This document shows positions 15,280 to 23,940 of a DNA stretch of 38,302 nucleotides, one piece after another. Position numbers and translations under genes: made by a program. The stretch's first letter is position 1. Every line of letters begins with the position of its first letter. The stretch is from an uncultured Verrucomicrobiota bacterium (GTDB taxonomy: Bacteria; Verrucomicrobiota; Verrucomicrobiia; Verrucomicrobiales; Akkermansiaceae): contig CALMKO010000089.1 in assembly GCA_937867415.1 (NCBI GenBank), positions 1-38,302 on the forward strand, read 5' to 3'. The notes under the pieces were generated by a model. The model had not been told where the DNA came from. It saw only the letters and a program-made list of their open reading frames with translations, and did no database searches.

Positions 15280-16640
15280 AGCCAATCACTGCCCGACAGC
15301 TCGCAGATATTCTCGGCGTCCCGCTGGCCGCCGGGAGTGGTGACGTGTGGATTTCCAGCGGGGTCTCGACGGACACCCGCAAGTTGCCAAGTGCTTCGGC
15401 ATTTTTTGCTTTGCGCGGGGACAACTTCAATGGGGATCAATTCGCGGCACAAGCCCTCGAAGCGGGAGCCTCGGTGGCGGTGGTGCATGAGTGGAACGGC
15501 GAGGTCGCCGAGGACAAGGCCGTCATCGTCGTGCCGAAAACCTTGCTCGCCCTGCAGCGCCTTGCCTGTTGGTGGCGCAAGCAACTGGATCTACCTGTCG
15601 TGGGAATCACCGGCTCCAACGGCAAAACAAGCACCAAGGATTTCACCGCGGCGGTGCTTTCGAAACGCTTCAAGGTCTCGGCCACCCAAGGAAACTTCAA
15701 CAACCACATCGGGGTGCCCCTGACGGTCCTCGCCACGACGGAGCAGCACACTGCGGCAGTCTGGGAAATGGGAATGAACCATGCGGGTGAGATCGCCCCG
15801 CTTTGTGAGATCTCGCGGCCGAAGCATGGCATTATCACGAACATCGGCACCGCACACATCGAGTTCCTCGGAAGCCGGGAGGCAATCGCCGAGGAAAAGG
15901 GCATGCTGGCGCGTGCACTGCCTGCCGACGGAACCCTCTATCTTCCCGCAACCTGTGATTTTCATGACTATCTCCGCCAACGGACCCGCGCGGCCATCAT
16001 TTCGGTAGGAAATGGCCGGGGGCTGGTCCGCGCCGAGAATCTCCGGTTCGAGGGGGATCGCACGCTCTTCGATCTTGTGATCGATGGGGAGGATGCGGTC
16101 CGGGTGCATCTACCGGTGCCAGGCCGGCACATGGTGACCAATGCCTTGCTGGCCGCGGCGGTCGGCTGGAAGTTGGGTGTCTCTCCTGCCGAGATTGCCG
16201 AGGGTCTAGCCGAGTCCAGGGTGACCGGCGGCAGGCTCGCCAACTATGAGTATGAGGGGATCACCGTGATCGATGATACCTATAATGCCAACCCCGAGTC
16301 GATGGCTGCGGCCATTGAGACTCTGGCGGAGATGCCGGTTGCGCAAGGTTCGAGCCGGTTCATCGTGCTCGGGCGGATGGGGGAGCTGGGTGCTCATGCA
16401 GCTGCTGCCCATCTGCAAACCGGCGCTCTGGCTTCCGAGCGCGGGCTCAAGGTTGTCGCTGTGGGTGAAGGCTCGGAGGGCATCGCCCGTGGCGCAAAAG
16501 ACGCTCCTCATTTCCCAGACCTGGCGGAAGCCGCGCAGTGGCTCAAAACCGAGGTCAATTCCGGTGATGTTGTCCTTTTCAAGGGCAGCCGCACCGCTGC
16601 TGTAGAACGCGTGATGAACGCCGCATTCCCTAAAAACTAA
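15276..16640 (+). CDS. murF: UDP-N-acetylmuramoyl-tripeptide--D-alanyl-D-alanine ligase, MurF
   Basis: MurF joins D-Ala-D-Ala to the UDP-MurNAc-tripeptide and completes the cytoplasmic precursor. The 454-residue protein has GITGSNGKTSTKDF (P-loop), QGNFNNHIGVPLT, EMGMNHAGEI, NIGTAHIEFLGS and DDTYNANPESMAAAI, all standard MurF blocks in order. Length is normal. Its first four bases overlap the murE stop, and its stop TAA shares one base with the mraY start, so the genes are tightly coupled. Confidence 0.96.
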   Translation: MKPITARQLADILGVPLAAGSGDVWISSGVSTDTRKLPSASAFFALRGDNFNGDQFAAQALEAGASVAVVHEWNGEVAEDKAVIVVPKTLLALQRLACWWRKQLDLPVVGITGSNGKTSTKDFTAAVLSKRFKVSATQGNFNNHIGVPLTVLATTEQHTAAVWEMGMNHAGEIAPLCEISRPKHGIITNIGTAHIEFLGSREAIAEEKGMLARALPADGTLYLPATCDFHDYLRQRTRAAIISVGNGRGLVRAENLRFEGDRTLFDLVIDGEDAVRVHLPVPGRHMVTNALLAAAVGWKLGVSPAEIAEGLAESRVTGGRLANYEYEGITVIDDTYNANPESMAAAIETLAEMPVAQGSSRFIVLGRMGELGAHAAAAHLQTGALASERGLKVVAVGEGSEGIARGAKDAPHFPDLAEAAQWLKTEVNSGDVVLFKGSRTAAVERVMNAAFPKN

Positions 16641-17854
16641 TGTTCCCCGCTGTATTCGACTTTTGGTATCAAGCATTCGAAGCCGAGAGGGCTTCGGGCA
16701 CTCCCGGCTGGGCGCATACCTTCTCATTTTTGAATCTTTTCCAATACATCACCTTTCGCGCCGCAAGCGCCGGGTTGCTGGCATTTTTGCTGTCGGTCAT
16801 CTTCGGCCCCTGGGTGATCCGGCGTTTGATTTCGCTGAAAGTCGGGCAGCCCCTCCGCACCGCGGACGAGGTGCACAAGCTCGCTGAATTGCACGGCGGC
16901 AAACTCGGCACTCCGACCATGGGCGGGGTGTTGATCATCGGCTCGGTGCTGGTCTCCACCCTTGTCTGGGCGCGGCCGCTCAATCCATTCATCGCTGTCT
17001 GTGCCTGCACCATGGCGGCTTGTGGGTTGTTAGGCTTTTGTGATGACTACAAGAAAGTCAAAGAGAAGAAATCAGATGGAATCAGCAGTCGTAAAAAGCT
17101 GGCCTGGCAGCTCATCATCGCCCTGGTGGCGGCATCCTTCCTTTATTTCAAAAAAGAGATCTCCGGCTTTGGCGCAAGCGAGCAGCAGATTGCGGAAGGG
17201 CTCGCAGGTTACCGCCTGGGTGAGACGCCGATTGGAATCGGCGCGGTTTGTTTCCCTTTGTTCAAGGTGGCCATCATCGACCTTCAGTGGTTGATCATCC
17301 CATTCTTCGCGCTCGTCATCGTCGGCTGTTCCAATGCGGTGAATCTAACCGATGGCCTGGATGGATTGGCGACAGGCACGACCATCAGTGTGGGGCTTTC
17401 CTATGCATTTCTCGCCTACCTCGCAGGGCATTTCTTCATGGCCACCGAGTATCTGGTCATTCCCCACAACCGCTACATCGGTGAGCTCGCGGTGTTTCTG
17501 ATGGCATTGGTGGGAGCCTCGTTCGGATTCCTCTGGTTCAACTGCCATCCTGCGAAAGTATTCATGGGCGATACCGGCTCCCTCGCGATCGGCGGTGCGC
17601 TCGGGACGGCGGCCCTGTGCACCAAGCAGGAATTGCTTCTGATCATCATCGGCGGGGTCTTCGTCATGGAGGCGATGTCGGTGATTCTCCAGGTGGGTAG
17701 TTTCAAACTGCGGAAAAAAAGGATTTTCAAGATGTCGCCGATCCATCACCACTTCGAGCTTCTGGGGTGGCATGAAAACCAAGTGATCATCCGCTTTTGG
17801 ATCATCTCGATCATGCTGGCGCTCTTCGGTCTCGCGCTTCTCAAGATTGCCTGA
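16640..17854 (+). CDS. mraY: Phospho-N-acetylmuramoyl-pentapeptide transferase, MraY
   Basis: MraY transfers phospho-MurNAc-pentapeptide to undecaprenyl phosphate, making lipid I in the inner membrane. The 404-residue polytopic protein has GTPTMGG, the DDYKKVKEKKSDGISSRKKL segment with its aspartate pair, NLTDGLDGLATG, FMGDTGSLAIGG and the HHFELLGWHENQV histidine block, all part of the MraY active site. It is about 40 residues longer than the Escherichia coli enzyme, mostly at the N-terminus (residues 1-45). It ends five bases before murD. Confidence 0.96.
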   Translation: MFPAVFDFWYQAFEAERASGTPGWAHTFSFLNLFQYITFRAASAGLLAFLLSVIFGPWVIRRLISLKVGQPLRTADEVHKLAELHGGKLGTPTMGGVLIIGSVLVSTLVWARPLNPFIAVCACTMAACGLLGFCDDYKKVKEKKSDGISSRKKLAWQLIIALVAASFLYFKKEISGFGASEQQIAEGLAGYRLGETPIGIGAVCFPLFKVAIIDLQWLIIPFFALVIVGCSNAVNLTDGLDGLATGTTISVGLSYAFLAYLAGHFFMATEYLVIPHNRYIGELAVFLMALVGASFGFLWFNCHPAKVFMGDTGSLAIGGALGTAALCTKQELLLIIIGGVFVMEAMSVILQVGSFKLRKKRIFKMSPIHHHFELLGWHENQVIIRFWIISIMLALFGLALLKIA

Positions 17855-17859
17855 CACTT

Positions 17860-19170
17860 ATGACACTGACTGGAAAACACATTGCTATTCTGGGGGCGGG
17901 CCGCAGCGGTCGCGCGGCAGCGGCGCTTGCCTTGCGCGAGGGTGCCCGCGTCAGCGCATGGGATACCGCCGGCCCGGATGCCTTCGTGGGAATGTCGCCA
18001 GGCGTGGAGATCCATCCGAACGCAACTTCTGACGAAGGCGCGGGGGTGGTATCCGATCTGTTGGTCATCAGTCCCGGGATCGACACCTACGGCCCATACG
18101 CCGGGGCGTTTGCCAAGAACGCGGGTGAAGTGATCGGCGAGGTGGAGCTGGCATCACGCATCTATCAGGGACGGATCATCGGCATTACGGGCACAAACGG
18201 AAAGACGACCACCACCGAGTTGGTGGCCCGGATTCTGGAGCAGGCTGCTCTCGGCGGGAATGCCTGTGGGAACTATGGCGTGCCATTCGCGGAAGTCGTC
18301 ATGCTGGCGAATCCTCCCGCAGCGGTGGCTTTGGAACTCAGCTCGTTTCAGTTGGAAACGATCCGGTCCCTCCATCCAACCGTCGCGGTTTGGCTGAACT
18401 TCGCGCCGGATCACATGGATCGTTATCCAACGGTGGAGGCATACCGCGCGGCCAAGCTGAGAATCTTCATCAACCAGGTCGCGGAGGATACCGCAGTGGT
18501 GCGGAGTGGTGAGCCGATTGCCGATTTGGTCGCGCAGCGGGTCAGCTTTTCCACCACCGATCCTTCGGCGGACTGGTTTTCGGATGGTCAGACGATTCAT
18601 CACGCGGGCGAGCAGTGGCTGGACCTGGAGAAGGAAACCACCCTCCGCGGGCTTCACAACGCGGAGAACACGATGGCTGCGATGGCGGCTTGCAAGGCCC
18701 TCGGGATCTCCCAGCAAACCATGCGCGATGCCTTGCACGGCTACTCACCGCCACCGCACCGCTGCGAGCTGATCCGGACCCTTGATGGGGTCGAGTATCT
18801 CAATGATTCAAAAGCGACCAATCTGCACGCCTTGGAGAGCGCGCTCCGCTCACAGAACCGCCCGGTGGTGCTGATTGTGGGAGGTAAAGAAAAAGGCCTC
18901 GATTACGCCCCGGTGGTTCCACTGCTCAAGGAAAAGACTCTGGCGGTGGTGACCTTTGGACAAATCGCCCGGCCTCTCGCGGCGCTGTTTTCCCAGGCAG
19001 TGAATTGCCAAGCCGTGGTGACTCTGGCGGATGCCGTGGCCACGGCTCGAAGCCTTGCTCCGCGTGGGTCGACCGTTTTGCTTTCCCCGGGAACCTCTTC
19101 CTTCGATCAATTCAACGGTTACGAACAACGCGGCAACGCTTTCCGTGACCTTGTCCATCAACTTCGCTAA
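17860..19170 (+). CDS. murD: UDP-N-acetylmuramoyl-L-alanine--D-glutamate ligase, MurD
   Basis: MurD adds D-glutamate to UDP-MurNAc-L-Ala. I use ATG 17860 (436 residues) because it leads straight into the nucleotide-binding start HIAILGAGRSGRAAA; an upstream in-frame start would lie inside mraY. Other motifs are ISPGI, GITGTNGKTTTTEL (P-loop), GNYGVPF, LELSSFQLET, APDHMDRYPTVEAYRAAK, NDSKATNLHA, VGGKEKGLDY and LSPGTSSFDQFNGYEQRG. Length is normal. In the pathway it acts before MurE, although the gene follows mraY, which is the common dcw order. Confidence 0.96.
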   Translation: MTLTGKHIAILGAGRSGRAAAALALREGARVSAWDTAGPDAFVGMSPGVEIHPNATSDEGAGVVSDLLVISPGIDTYGPYAGAFAKNAGEVIGEVELASRIYQGRIIGITGTNGKTTTTELVARILEQAALGGNACGNYGVPFAEVVMLANPPAAVALELSSFQLETIRSLHPTVAVWLNFAPDHMDRYPTVEAYRAAKLRIFINQVAEDTAVVRSGEPIADLVAQRVSFSTTDPSADWFSDGQTIHHAGEQWLDLEKETTLRGLHNAENTMAAMAACKALGISQQTMRDALHGYSPPPHRCELIRTLDGVEYLNDSKATNLHALESALRSQNRPVVLIVGGKEKGLDYAPVVPLLKEKTLAVVTFGQIARPLAALFSQAVNCQAVVTLADAVATARSLAPRGSTVLLSPGTSSFDQFNGYEQRGNAFRDLVHQLR

Positions 19171-19175
19171 TCGCC

Positions 19176-19937
19176 ATGAAACCTCGGACCTTGCCTGTTA
19201 AACGCCACCTTGCGCAAAAAGGACTATTCAAACGACTGCGTGCCGTGACCGGAAGTCGGAAGCAGCGCGTCGCAGCGGCTGCCACCCCTGATCTGGATCT
19301 TGAGGACAGCAGCTATAAAATCTCCCGAGCCCTTACGATTATCTTCCTGATCCACATCGTGGCCATCGGGCTGATCTTTGTTCATCAGAAATTCCTGGAT
19401 GGTAGGGCTTCCGTTGACAACAAGCTTGAGAAACCCGCGACCCTGAACCCGGTGGTTCCCGCGCCACAAGCGGAGATGCGACGTCTTTCCTCCGGCGAGC
19501 AGTCCTACTCGCCACGGCCGGGCGACAACTATGCGAGAATCGCCAGCTATCATGGGGTGGATGAAGCGGACCTGCGCGCGGCGAATCCGAACAAGGACGT
19601 GGTGCCCGGACTGTTGCTTACGATACCACCGCAGCGGGTCGTTGCGTTGGAGCCTGCGGAGGTGACCGCGATCCGTGAGCAGTCGGCGGCGCATGACGCG
19701 GGTGCCTTGGTCGATGCCGTGCCCGTCGGCTCTCCCTCTGCCATGCAGGCTCAAGTGGTGCGCCCGGCAAGTCCCGCGGCGGCATCATCCGGAAAAACCT
19801 ATACGGTCCAGAATGGCGATAGCGTCTGGAGAATCGCCAATCGGTTCAAGGTGGATCAGAATTTATTGATGCAGGCCAACGGCATCAGCGACGCCCGTAA
19901 AATGAAGGTTGGTATGACCTTGAATATTCCCCGTTAG
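19176..19937 (+). CDS. Membrane-anchored protein with two LysM domains
   Basis: The 253-residue protein has a very basic cytoplasmic N-terminus (1-50), one membrane segment (about 51-71), and two LysM-like modules. The first is at about 108-152 (SYSPRPGDNYARIASYHGV). The second, clearer one is at about 208-253 (YTVQNGDSVWRIANRFKV, ending LNIPR). They are joined by an Ala/Pro/Val-rich linker. LysM modules bind N-acetylglucosamine-containing glycans, so this should hold or sense peptidoglycan from the inner membrane. It lies between murD and ftsW, five bases after the first and four before the second, so a role with the divisome is a reasonable inference. It has no catalytic domain. Confidence 0.8.
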   Translation: MKPRTLPVKRHLAQKGLFKRLRAVTGSRKQRVAAAATPDLDLEDSSYKISRALTIIFLIHIVAIGLIFVHQKFLDGRASVDNKLEKPATLNPVVPAPQAEMRRLSSGEQSYSPRPGDNYARIASYHGVDEADLRAANPNKDVVPGLLLTIPPQRVVALEPAEVTAIREQSAAHDAGALVDAVPVGSPSAMQAQVVRPASPAAASSGKTYTVQNGDSVWRIANRFKVDQNLLMQANGISDARKMKVGMTLNIPR

Positions 19938-19941
19938 ATCC

Positions 19942-21090
19942 ATGATCGCCCGTCACTTCTCGATTATCCTCTGCTCGGCCGTGGGTGTGCTTGTCGCGCT
20001 GGGGCTGATCATGTTGACGAGCACGGGCGCTTGGGTCAAAGGCTTCGGCGAGTATCATTTCCTCACCCGCCAGTCGATCATGGTGATGGTTGGATTGTTC
20101 GCGGCGATCGCGGCAGCGCGCTTTCCCTTGGAAATCGTCAGGAAGCTTTCCCCTTGGATGTTGCTGGGTGCGTGTTTCCTGCTGGTGCTCTGTTTTGTGC
20201 CGGGCATCGCCGAGCCTCAATATGGCTCTAACCGCTGGATCAAGGTTCCGGTCATCGGCCAGTTTCAGCCGTCGGAAGCCGCCAAGATCGTGATTGTGGT
20301 GGCGCTGGCCTCCTGGTTCGCGCGTTGGCAGACCGAAGTGCATACCTTATGGCGTGGTTTTGTGATTCCGGGAGTGATTGCGGGTGTTCCAATTTTGTTG
20401 ATCGCGGCGGAAACGGATGTGGGGACGGCGCTTTCGTTGTCGGTGGCAGTTGGTGCGATTCTTTTTTGCGTGGGAACGCGCCTGCTTTTTGCAGTGCCCA
20501 CCGCCTTGGTCGTGATGGCGGGAGCGGCATCTTATGTTTATCATGATGCGAACCGTTGGGGGCGCATCGAGGCGTGGCTGGATTTGGAGAATCCCGTCCA
20601 TCAATTGGATCGGGGGATGCAGCAATGGCGGGCACTGCTTGCCCTGGGGAATGGCGGTCCTTGGGGGGTGGGTCTTGGAAATGGCGTGGAAAAATTCGGG
20701 ACGCTCACCTTCGCGCACATCGATTTCATTTTCCCCGTGATTGGTGAGGAGTTGGGCTTACCCGTCACCCTTGGGGTGATTCTTTGTTACGTATTGATTG
20801 CGGTGAGTGGCTGCGGGATCGCGCTTCAGGCAGACAATGTGTTCAACCGCTGTGTGGCCTTGGGGCTGACCTGCGTGATCGTGGTTCCGGCGATGGTGAA
20901 CATCGGGGTCACGACAGCATTGCTGCCCAATGATGGACTGCCGTTGCCGTTTGTGAGTTATGGCGGCACGAGCCTTGTTTTCAGCCTTGCAGCGGTGGGA
21001 ATGTTGGTCGGGATTCATCGCCGATCCCATGTGAAGGTCTTCCAAGAGTATCCCTTGGCGGGGCAGACCCGCTTGGCTGTCCGTCTTTGA
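19942..21090 (+). CDS. ftsW: SEDS peptidoglycan polymerase FtsW
   Basis: FtsW polymerises lipid II into glycan strands at the septum together with the FtsI transpeptidase. The 382-residue protein has about ten membrane segments. SEDS family marks are present: GSNRWIKVPVIGQFQPSEAAK, AAETDVGTAL, the large periplasmic loop with LALGNGGPWGVGLGNG, HIDFIFPVIGEELG and the final LPNDGLPLPFVSYGGTSL. FtsW rather than RodA follows from its place in the dcw cluster. It is the last plus-strand gene of the cluster; murG, murC, ftsQ, ftsA and ftsZ do not follow. Confidence 0.94.
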   Translation: MIARHFSIILCSAVGVLVALGLIMLTSTGAWVKGFGEYHFLTRQSIMVMVGLFAAIAAARFPLEIVRKLSPWMLLGACFLLVLCFVPGIAEPQYGSNRWIKVPVIGQFQPSEAAKIVIVVALASWFARWQTEVHTLWRGFVIPGVIAGVPILLIAAETDVGTALSLSVAVGAILFCVGTRLLFAVPTALVVMAGAASYVYHDANRWGRIEAWLDLENPVHQLDRGMQQWRALLALGNGGPWGVGLGNGVEKFGTLTFAHIDFIFPVIGEELGLPVTLGVILCYVLIAVSGCGIALQADNVFNRCVALGLTCVIVVPAMVNIGVTTALLPNDGLPLPFVSYGGTSLVFSLAAVGMLVGIHRRSHVKVFQEYPLAGQTRLAVRL

Positions 21091-21098
21091 CGGCAAGG

Positions 21099-22532
21099 TC
21101 AAACCCGCCGGATTTTACCGCTTGCCGTGAGTGGTATCTGATCCACAAAGCGGACCTGGACGGGGACCTTATAGATGGAAACAAGGTCACGGCACCAGTG
21201 GATGAGTTCCCGGGCTGTGAGTGAATGGCCGGGCTCTAAAATGACGTCGGCGACTGGGACGATTCCGAGGATGGAATGATGGATGCCCGTGATGCGACAC
21301 CGATTCACCGCTGCATGACGCTCGATGATGGTTTCAATTTCCTCGGGGAAGACCTTCATCCCGTTGATGTTGAGCACGCTTTTTTTCCTTCCCCGCAAAT
21401 GCAGCCGCCCGGCGGCATCGGTCTCGGCGAGGTCTCCGGTGGCGAACCAACCGTCCACGCAGATTTCCGTGACGGGTTGCCACGGTGAAAGGTAGGCGTC
21501 AAACATGCCCGGGCCCTTGATCCAGAGCTCGCCTACACATCCCGCAGGCAAGGCCCTGCCATCGTCATCACGAAGCTCGATGTCAAAGGCTGGCAGCGGG
21601 CGGCCGACTGCGGTAGGGGCGTCGATGGCGCTGCCCGTATTCACCAGTGGCAGCCCGATTTCGATGATGCCCAATCCCTGAACCAGCGCTTTTCCAAATC
21701 TCTGATAGAAGTGCCGCGCGGTTTCGACGGGGAGAGGTGCTGCGGTCGAGACGGCGAGGCGCAAGTCCGGCCATGAGTATCCTCCGCGGTCGGCGGCAAG
21801 CAATGCATAGTGAAAAGGTGCGCCGTAAATGACCGTCGCGCGGGTGGTTTCGGCGGTGTCGAGAACTTCTTCCGCAAGGTGCGAGCTGCCTAACACCGTG
21901 CAGGCTCCGTGGTAAAGATAGAGCACGATGGAAACTGCGAAGTGATGTGCCATGGGAAGCATCCACAGGATCCGGTCTCGCGGGCAGATTTCCAAGGCGG
22001 CATTCGCGGCTACGATCCTTTCGCGCAGCTTTGTATGGCTCAGGATCACTCCCTTGCTGCTTCCTGTGGTGCCAGAGCTGAAGCGGATGAACGCTGGCTC
22101 CAGGTTCGCGAACTCCGCTTCGTTTTCAAGGTTGCCACCCTCAAGGGCAACCCAGATGGCGAGGGTCGATGGTTCCATACAAAGCGTGACGGAGGGAATC
22201 CAGGTCTCCGGTGATCCAAGAATCAGGCCGGATAGTGCGGTTCTCTCGATCAACTCACGTCGTTCTGTTTCGGTCAGTTCCTCCGCGATCGGCACCAAGC
22301 AGCCGCCTGCTTTGAGAATGGCAAGTGCCAGGACGATGTAGGTGACCCCGCTCTCGCAAGCCAATCCAATGCGGGGGCAGCGCTTGCGGTCGAAGCCGGG
22401 GCAGTGGCTGAGCCAGTCCGCAACCACCGAGACCCGCTCGAAAAGCTCGCCGTAGGTTGTCGTTTCGCCCTCATGCATCAATGCAGGACATTGAGCGGAG
22501 GCTCTGAGAACGATCTGGTCGACGATATTCAC
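21099..22532 (-). CDS. Stand-alone class I adenylate-forming enzyme (AMP-binding)
   Basis: I choose GTG 22532 (477 residues) because AAGGA lies eight bases before it; TTG 22568 would add 12 residues without such a site. The protein has the ANL signature FSSGTTGSSKG (residues 151-161), DGWFATGDLAE, GRKKSVLNINGMKVFPEEIE (the hinge region) and the catalytic A10 lysine in SGKIRR at the very end. It should activate a carboxylic acid as an acyl-adenylate, probably passing it to CoA or a carrier protein. There is no carrier domain. The usual YGxTE motif reads GIIEIG, which does not point to a known substrate class. It converges on ftsW with an eight-base gap. The HDAC-like gene upstream is on the same strand, 54 bases away. 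Confidence 0.88.
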   Translation of the reverse strand: MNIVDQIVLRASAQCPALMHEGETTTYGELFERVSVVADWLSHCPGFDRKRCPRIGLACESGVTYIVLALAILKAGGCLVPIAEELTETERRELIERTALSGLILGSPETWIPSVTLCMEPSTLAIWVALEGGNLENEAEFANLEPAFIRFSSGTTGSSKGVILSHTKLRERIVAANAALEICPRDRILWMLPMAHHFAVSIVLYLYHGACTVLGSSHLAEEVLDTAETTRATVIYGAPFHYALLAADRGGYSWPDLRLAVSTAAPLPVETARHFYQRFGKALVQGLGIIEIGLPLVNTGSAIDAPTAVGRPLPAFDIELRDDDGRALPAGCVGELWIKGPGMFDAYLSPWQPVTEICVDGWFATGDLAETDAAGRLHLRGRKKSVLNINGMKVFPEEIETIIERHAAVNRCRITGIHHSILGIVPVADVILEPGHSLTARELIHWCRDLVSIYKVPVQVRFVDQIPLTASGKIRRV

Positions 22533-22586
22533 GTGACGTATCCTTGAGGGGAAATCGATTGATGACAAGCTTTCACCTGGACCGGT

Positions 22587-23531
22587 TCAGCCAAGCGCGC
22601 GGACGTGCGCCAGTGCGGCAGATGCCAATCCACCCGGATTGTAGCCCCCTTCTAACACGGAAACCAAGCGGCCATGGCACCACCTTGCGGCCAGGGATCG
22701 GGCGCGCCGGGTCATTGCGGCAAATGTGTCATCGGTCCAACGCAGCCCGCCGATGGGGTCATCCACCCGGGCATCAAAACCGGCGGATATCAGGATGAAG
22801 TCAGGTTTGAAATCGTCGATCGCGGGTGCAATCTGGTTCTCCCACTCTTCCAAGGCGAGGCTGCCCTCCGAATGGTGGGGCAGGGGAATGTTCAGGTTGA
22901 ATCCCTGCCCCGCTCCCTGCCCTTGCTCGCTGGCAAGCCCGGTGTAGGGATACATGTTTGCTTCGTGCAGGGAAATGTAGAGAACCGATGGATCCTCGAT
23001 GAAAATGGCTTCCGTCCCATTGCCGTGGTGGACGTCCCAGTCGATGATCGCCACTTTCATGAGTCCGTGCCTCGATTGCAAATACCGGGCGGCGATGGCG
23101 ACGTGATTGAAGATACAAAAGCCCATCCCTCTCGTGGCTGTGGCATGATGTCCCGGCGGGCGTACGGCGCAAAAAACGGACTGCAGGTCTCCACGCATCA
23201 CCGCATCGGTTGCTGCTAGAACGGCGCCGGCCGCTTCCAATGCCACCTCATAACTCTCCTCACAAATGGCCGTGTCACCGGTGGGGAGTTTGTCTGCAAA
23301 GGTTTCCGCACTCCGATAGACCAAGTCATGGTAGTAATGCTCATGGGCGAGTAGAATCTCGGCCACGCTGGCCTTGCGCCCTCCCACGCGCGCCACACTT
23401 GCTGGCAGGGTCTCGAGGGCTGCTTCCAGCGCCTGATACCGAGCAGCCGACTCCGGATGACCGGGGCCGGTGTCATGACGCTCGTAGCACGAGTGGTAAT
23501 GCACACCCACGGATTGGCAATCTTCATTCAT
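22587..23531 (-). CDS. Histone-deacetylase-family (AcuC/HDAC-like) zinc deacetylase
   Basis: The protein has 314 residues from ATG 23531; ATG 23582 would add 17 residues. Family motifs are RPPGHHAT with the catalytic histidine pair (128-129), DWDVHHGNGTE with zinc ligands Asp166 and His168, SAGFDARVDDPIGG with the third zinc ligand Asp253, and EGGYNPGGLA near the end. Bacterial members deacetylate acetylated lysines, acetylpolyamines or other small amides in the cytoplasm; the substrate cannot be told from sequence. The downstream same-strand gene is an acyl-activating enzyme, as acuC neighbours an acetyl-CoA synthetase in some bacteria. The partner here is too divergent to press the analogy. 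Confidence 0.9.
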   Translation of the reverse strand: MNEDCQSVGVHYHSCYERHDTGPGHPESAARYQALEAALETLPASVARVGGRKASVAEILLAHEHYYHDLVYRSAETFADKLPTGDTAICEESYEVALEAAGAVLAATDAVMRGDLQSVFCAVRPPGHHATATRGMGFCIFNHVAIAARYLQSRHGLMKVAIIDWDVHHGNGTEAIFIEDPSVLYISLHEANMYPYTGLASEQGQGAGQGFNLNIPLPHHSEGSLALEEWENQIAPAIDDFKPDFILISAGFDARVDDPIGGLRWTDDTFAAMTRRARSLAARWCHGRLVSVLEGGYNPGGLASAALAHVRALG

Positions 23532-23630
23532 TTCTGAGACCTGCTGTGTGCACGACCTTTGCAGCGGCAGGTGCCAAGTCAATGTCTATCGACAGGGCGG
23601 ATGCTCATCGGATCAGGGGGGGGCGGATGC

Positions 23631-23679
23631 AAAAAAAAGCGCGCTTTGGATATCCCCCCGGATCTCGCAAAGCGCGCTT
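23631..23679 (-). terminator. Strong Rho-independent terminator, minus strand
   Basis: AAGCGCGCTTTG (23637-23648) and CAAAGCGCGCTT (23668-23679) are perfect reverse complements. The inner part GATATCC-CCCC-GGATCTC extends the stem with one mismatch. Read on the minus strand the hairpin is followed by eight T (complement of 23631-23638). It would end transcription from metG, or from a small RNA lying between metG and here, before the deacetylase gene. Confidence 0.85.
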
Positions 23680-23713
23680 GTTTCTTCAACCACTCGGCTC
23701 GGAACGTGTTCGA

Positions 23714-23735
23714 ATAACTTCCCCCCGGATGTTAT
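23714..23735. repeat. Hairpin with a four-base C/G loop, related to the terminator loop
   Basis: ATAACTTCC (23714-23722) and GGATGTTAT (23727-23735) pair at eight of nine positions around CCCC. The 11-mer TCCCCCCGGAT spanning its loop also forms the loop region of the terminator 70 bases away. This may be part of an untranslated RNA or the 3' end of the metG transcript. Confidence 0.5.
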
Positions 23736-23940
23736 GTCAAAGCAGGTGTTCCAGCACTGGGTGGCAGGAGTTCCAAGGAGTTTGAACTCGCTCAGAACAA
23801 GATCAAGATACCTGAAAATCAGGAGAACGAAAGCATTTTTTGCACCCGATTTCGGCCAGATGGTCCCAAAATCGGCCATATCGCGACTTTGGAGCCTGCG
23901 ACAGAGGATTTGGGAAGCTGTCGGCCTCGTTTTCCGGGAA

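Larger units (their letters stand above)
23532..23940. other. Gene-free stretch between metG and the deacetylase gene
   Basis: I find no credible protein gene. It holds an eight-G run (23615-23622), the minus-strand terminator at 23631-23679, a second hairpin at 23714-23735 with the same four-base loop, and an inverted repeat CGACAG/CTGTCG (23899-23923). The leader of the deacetylase gene lies at its low-coordinate end. Confidence 0.6.

Noticed and set aside
23660-23705. tRNA-Ser-like D-arm wording on the minus strand (GAGCCGAGTGGTTGAAG)
   Set aside because: No matching acceptor stem, T-arm GTTCRA with seven-base spacing or CCA end could be found around it; the downstream part is the terminator hairpin.
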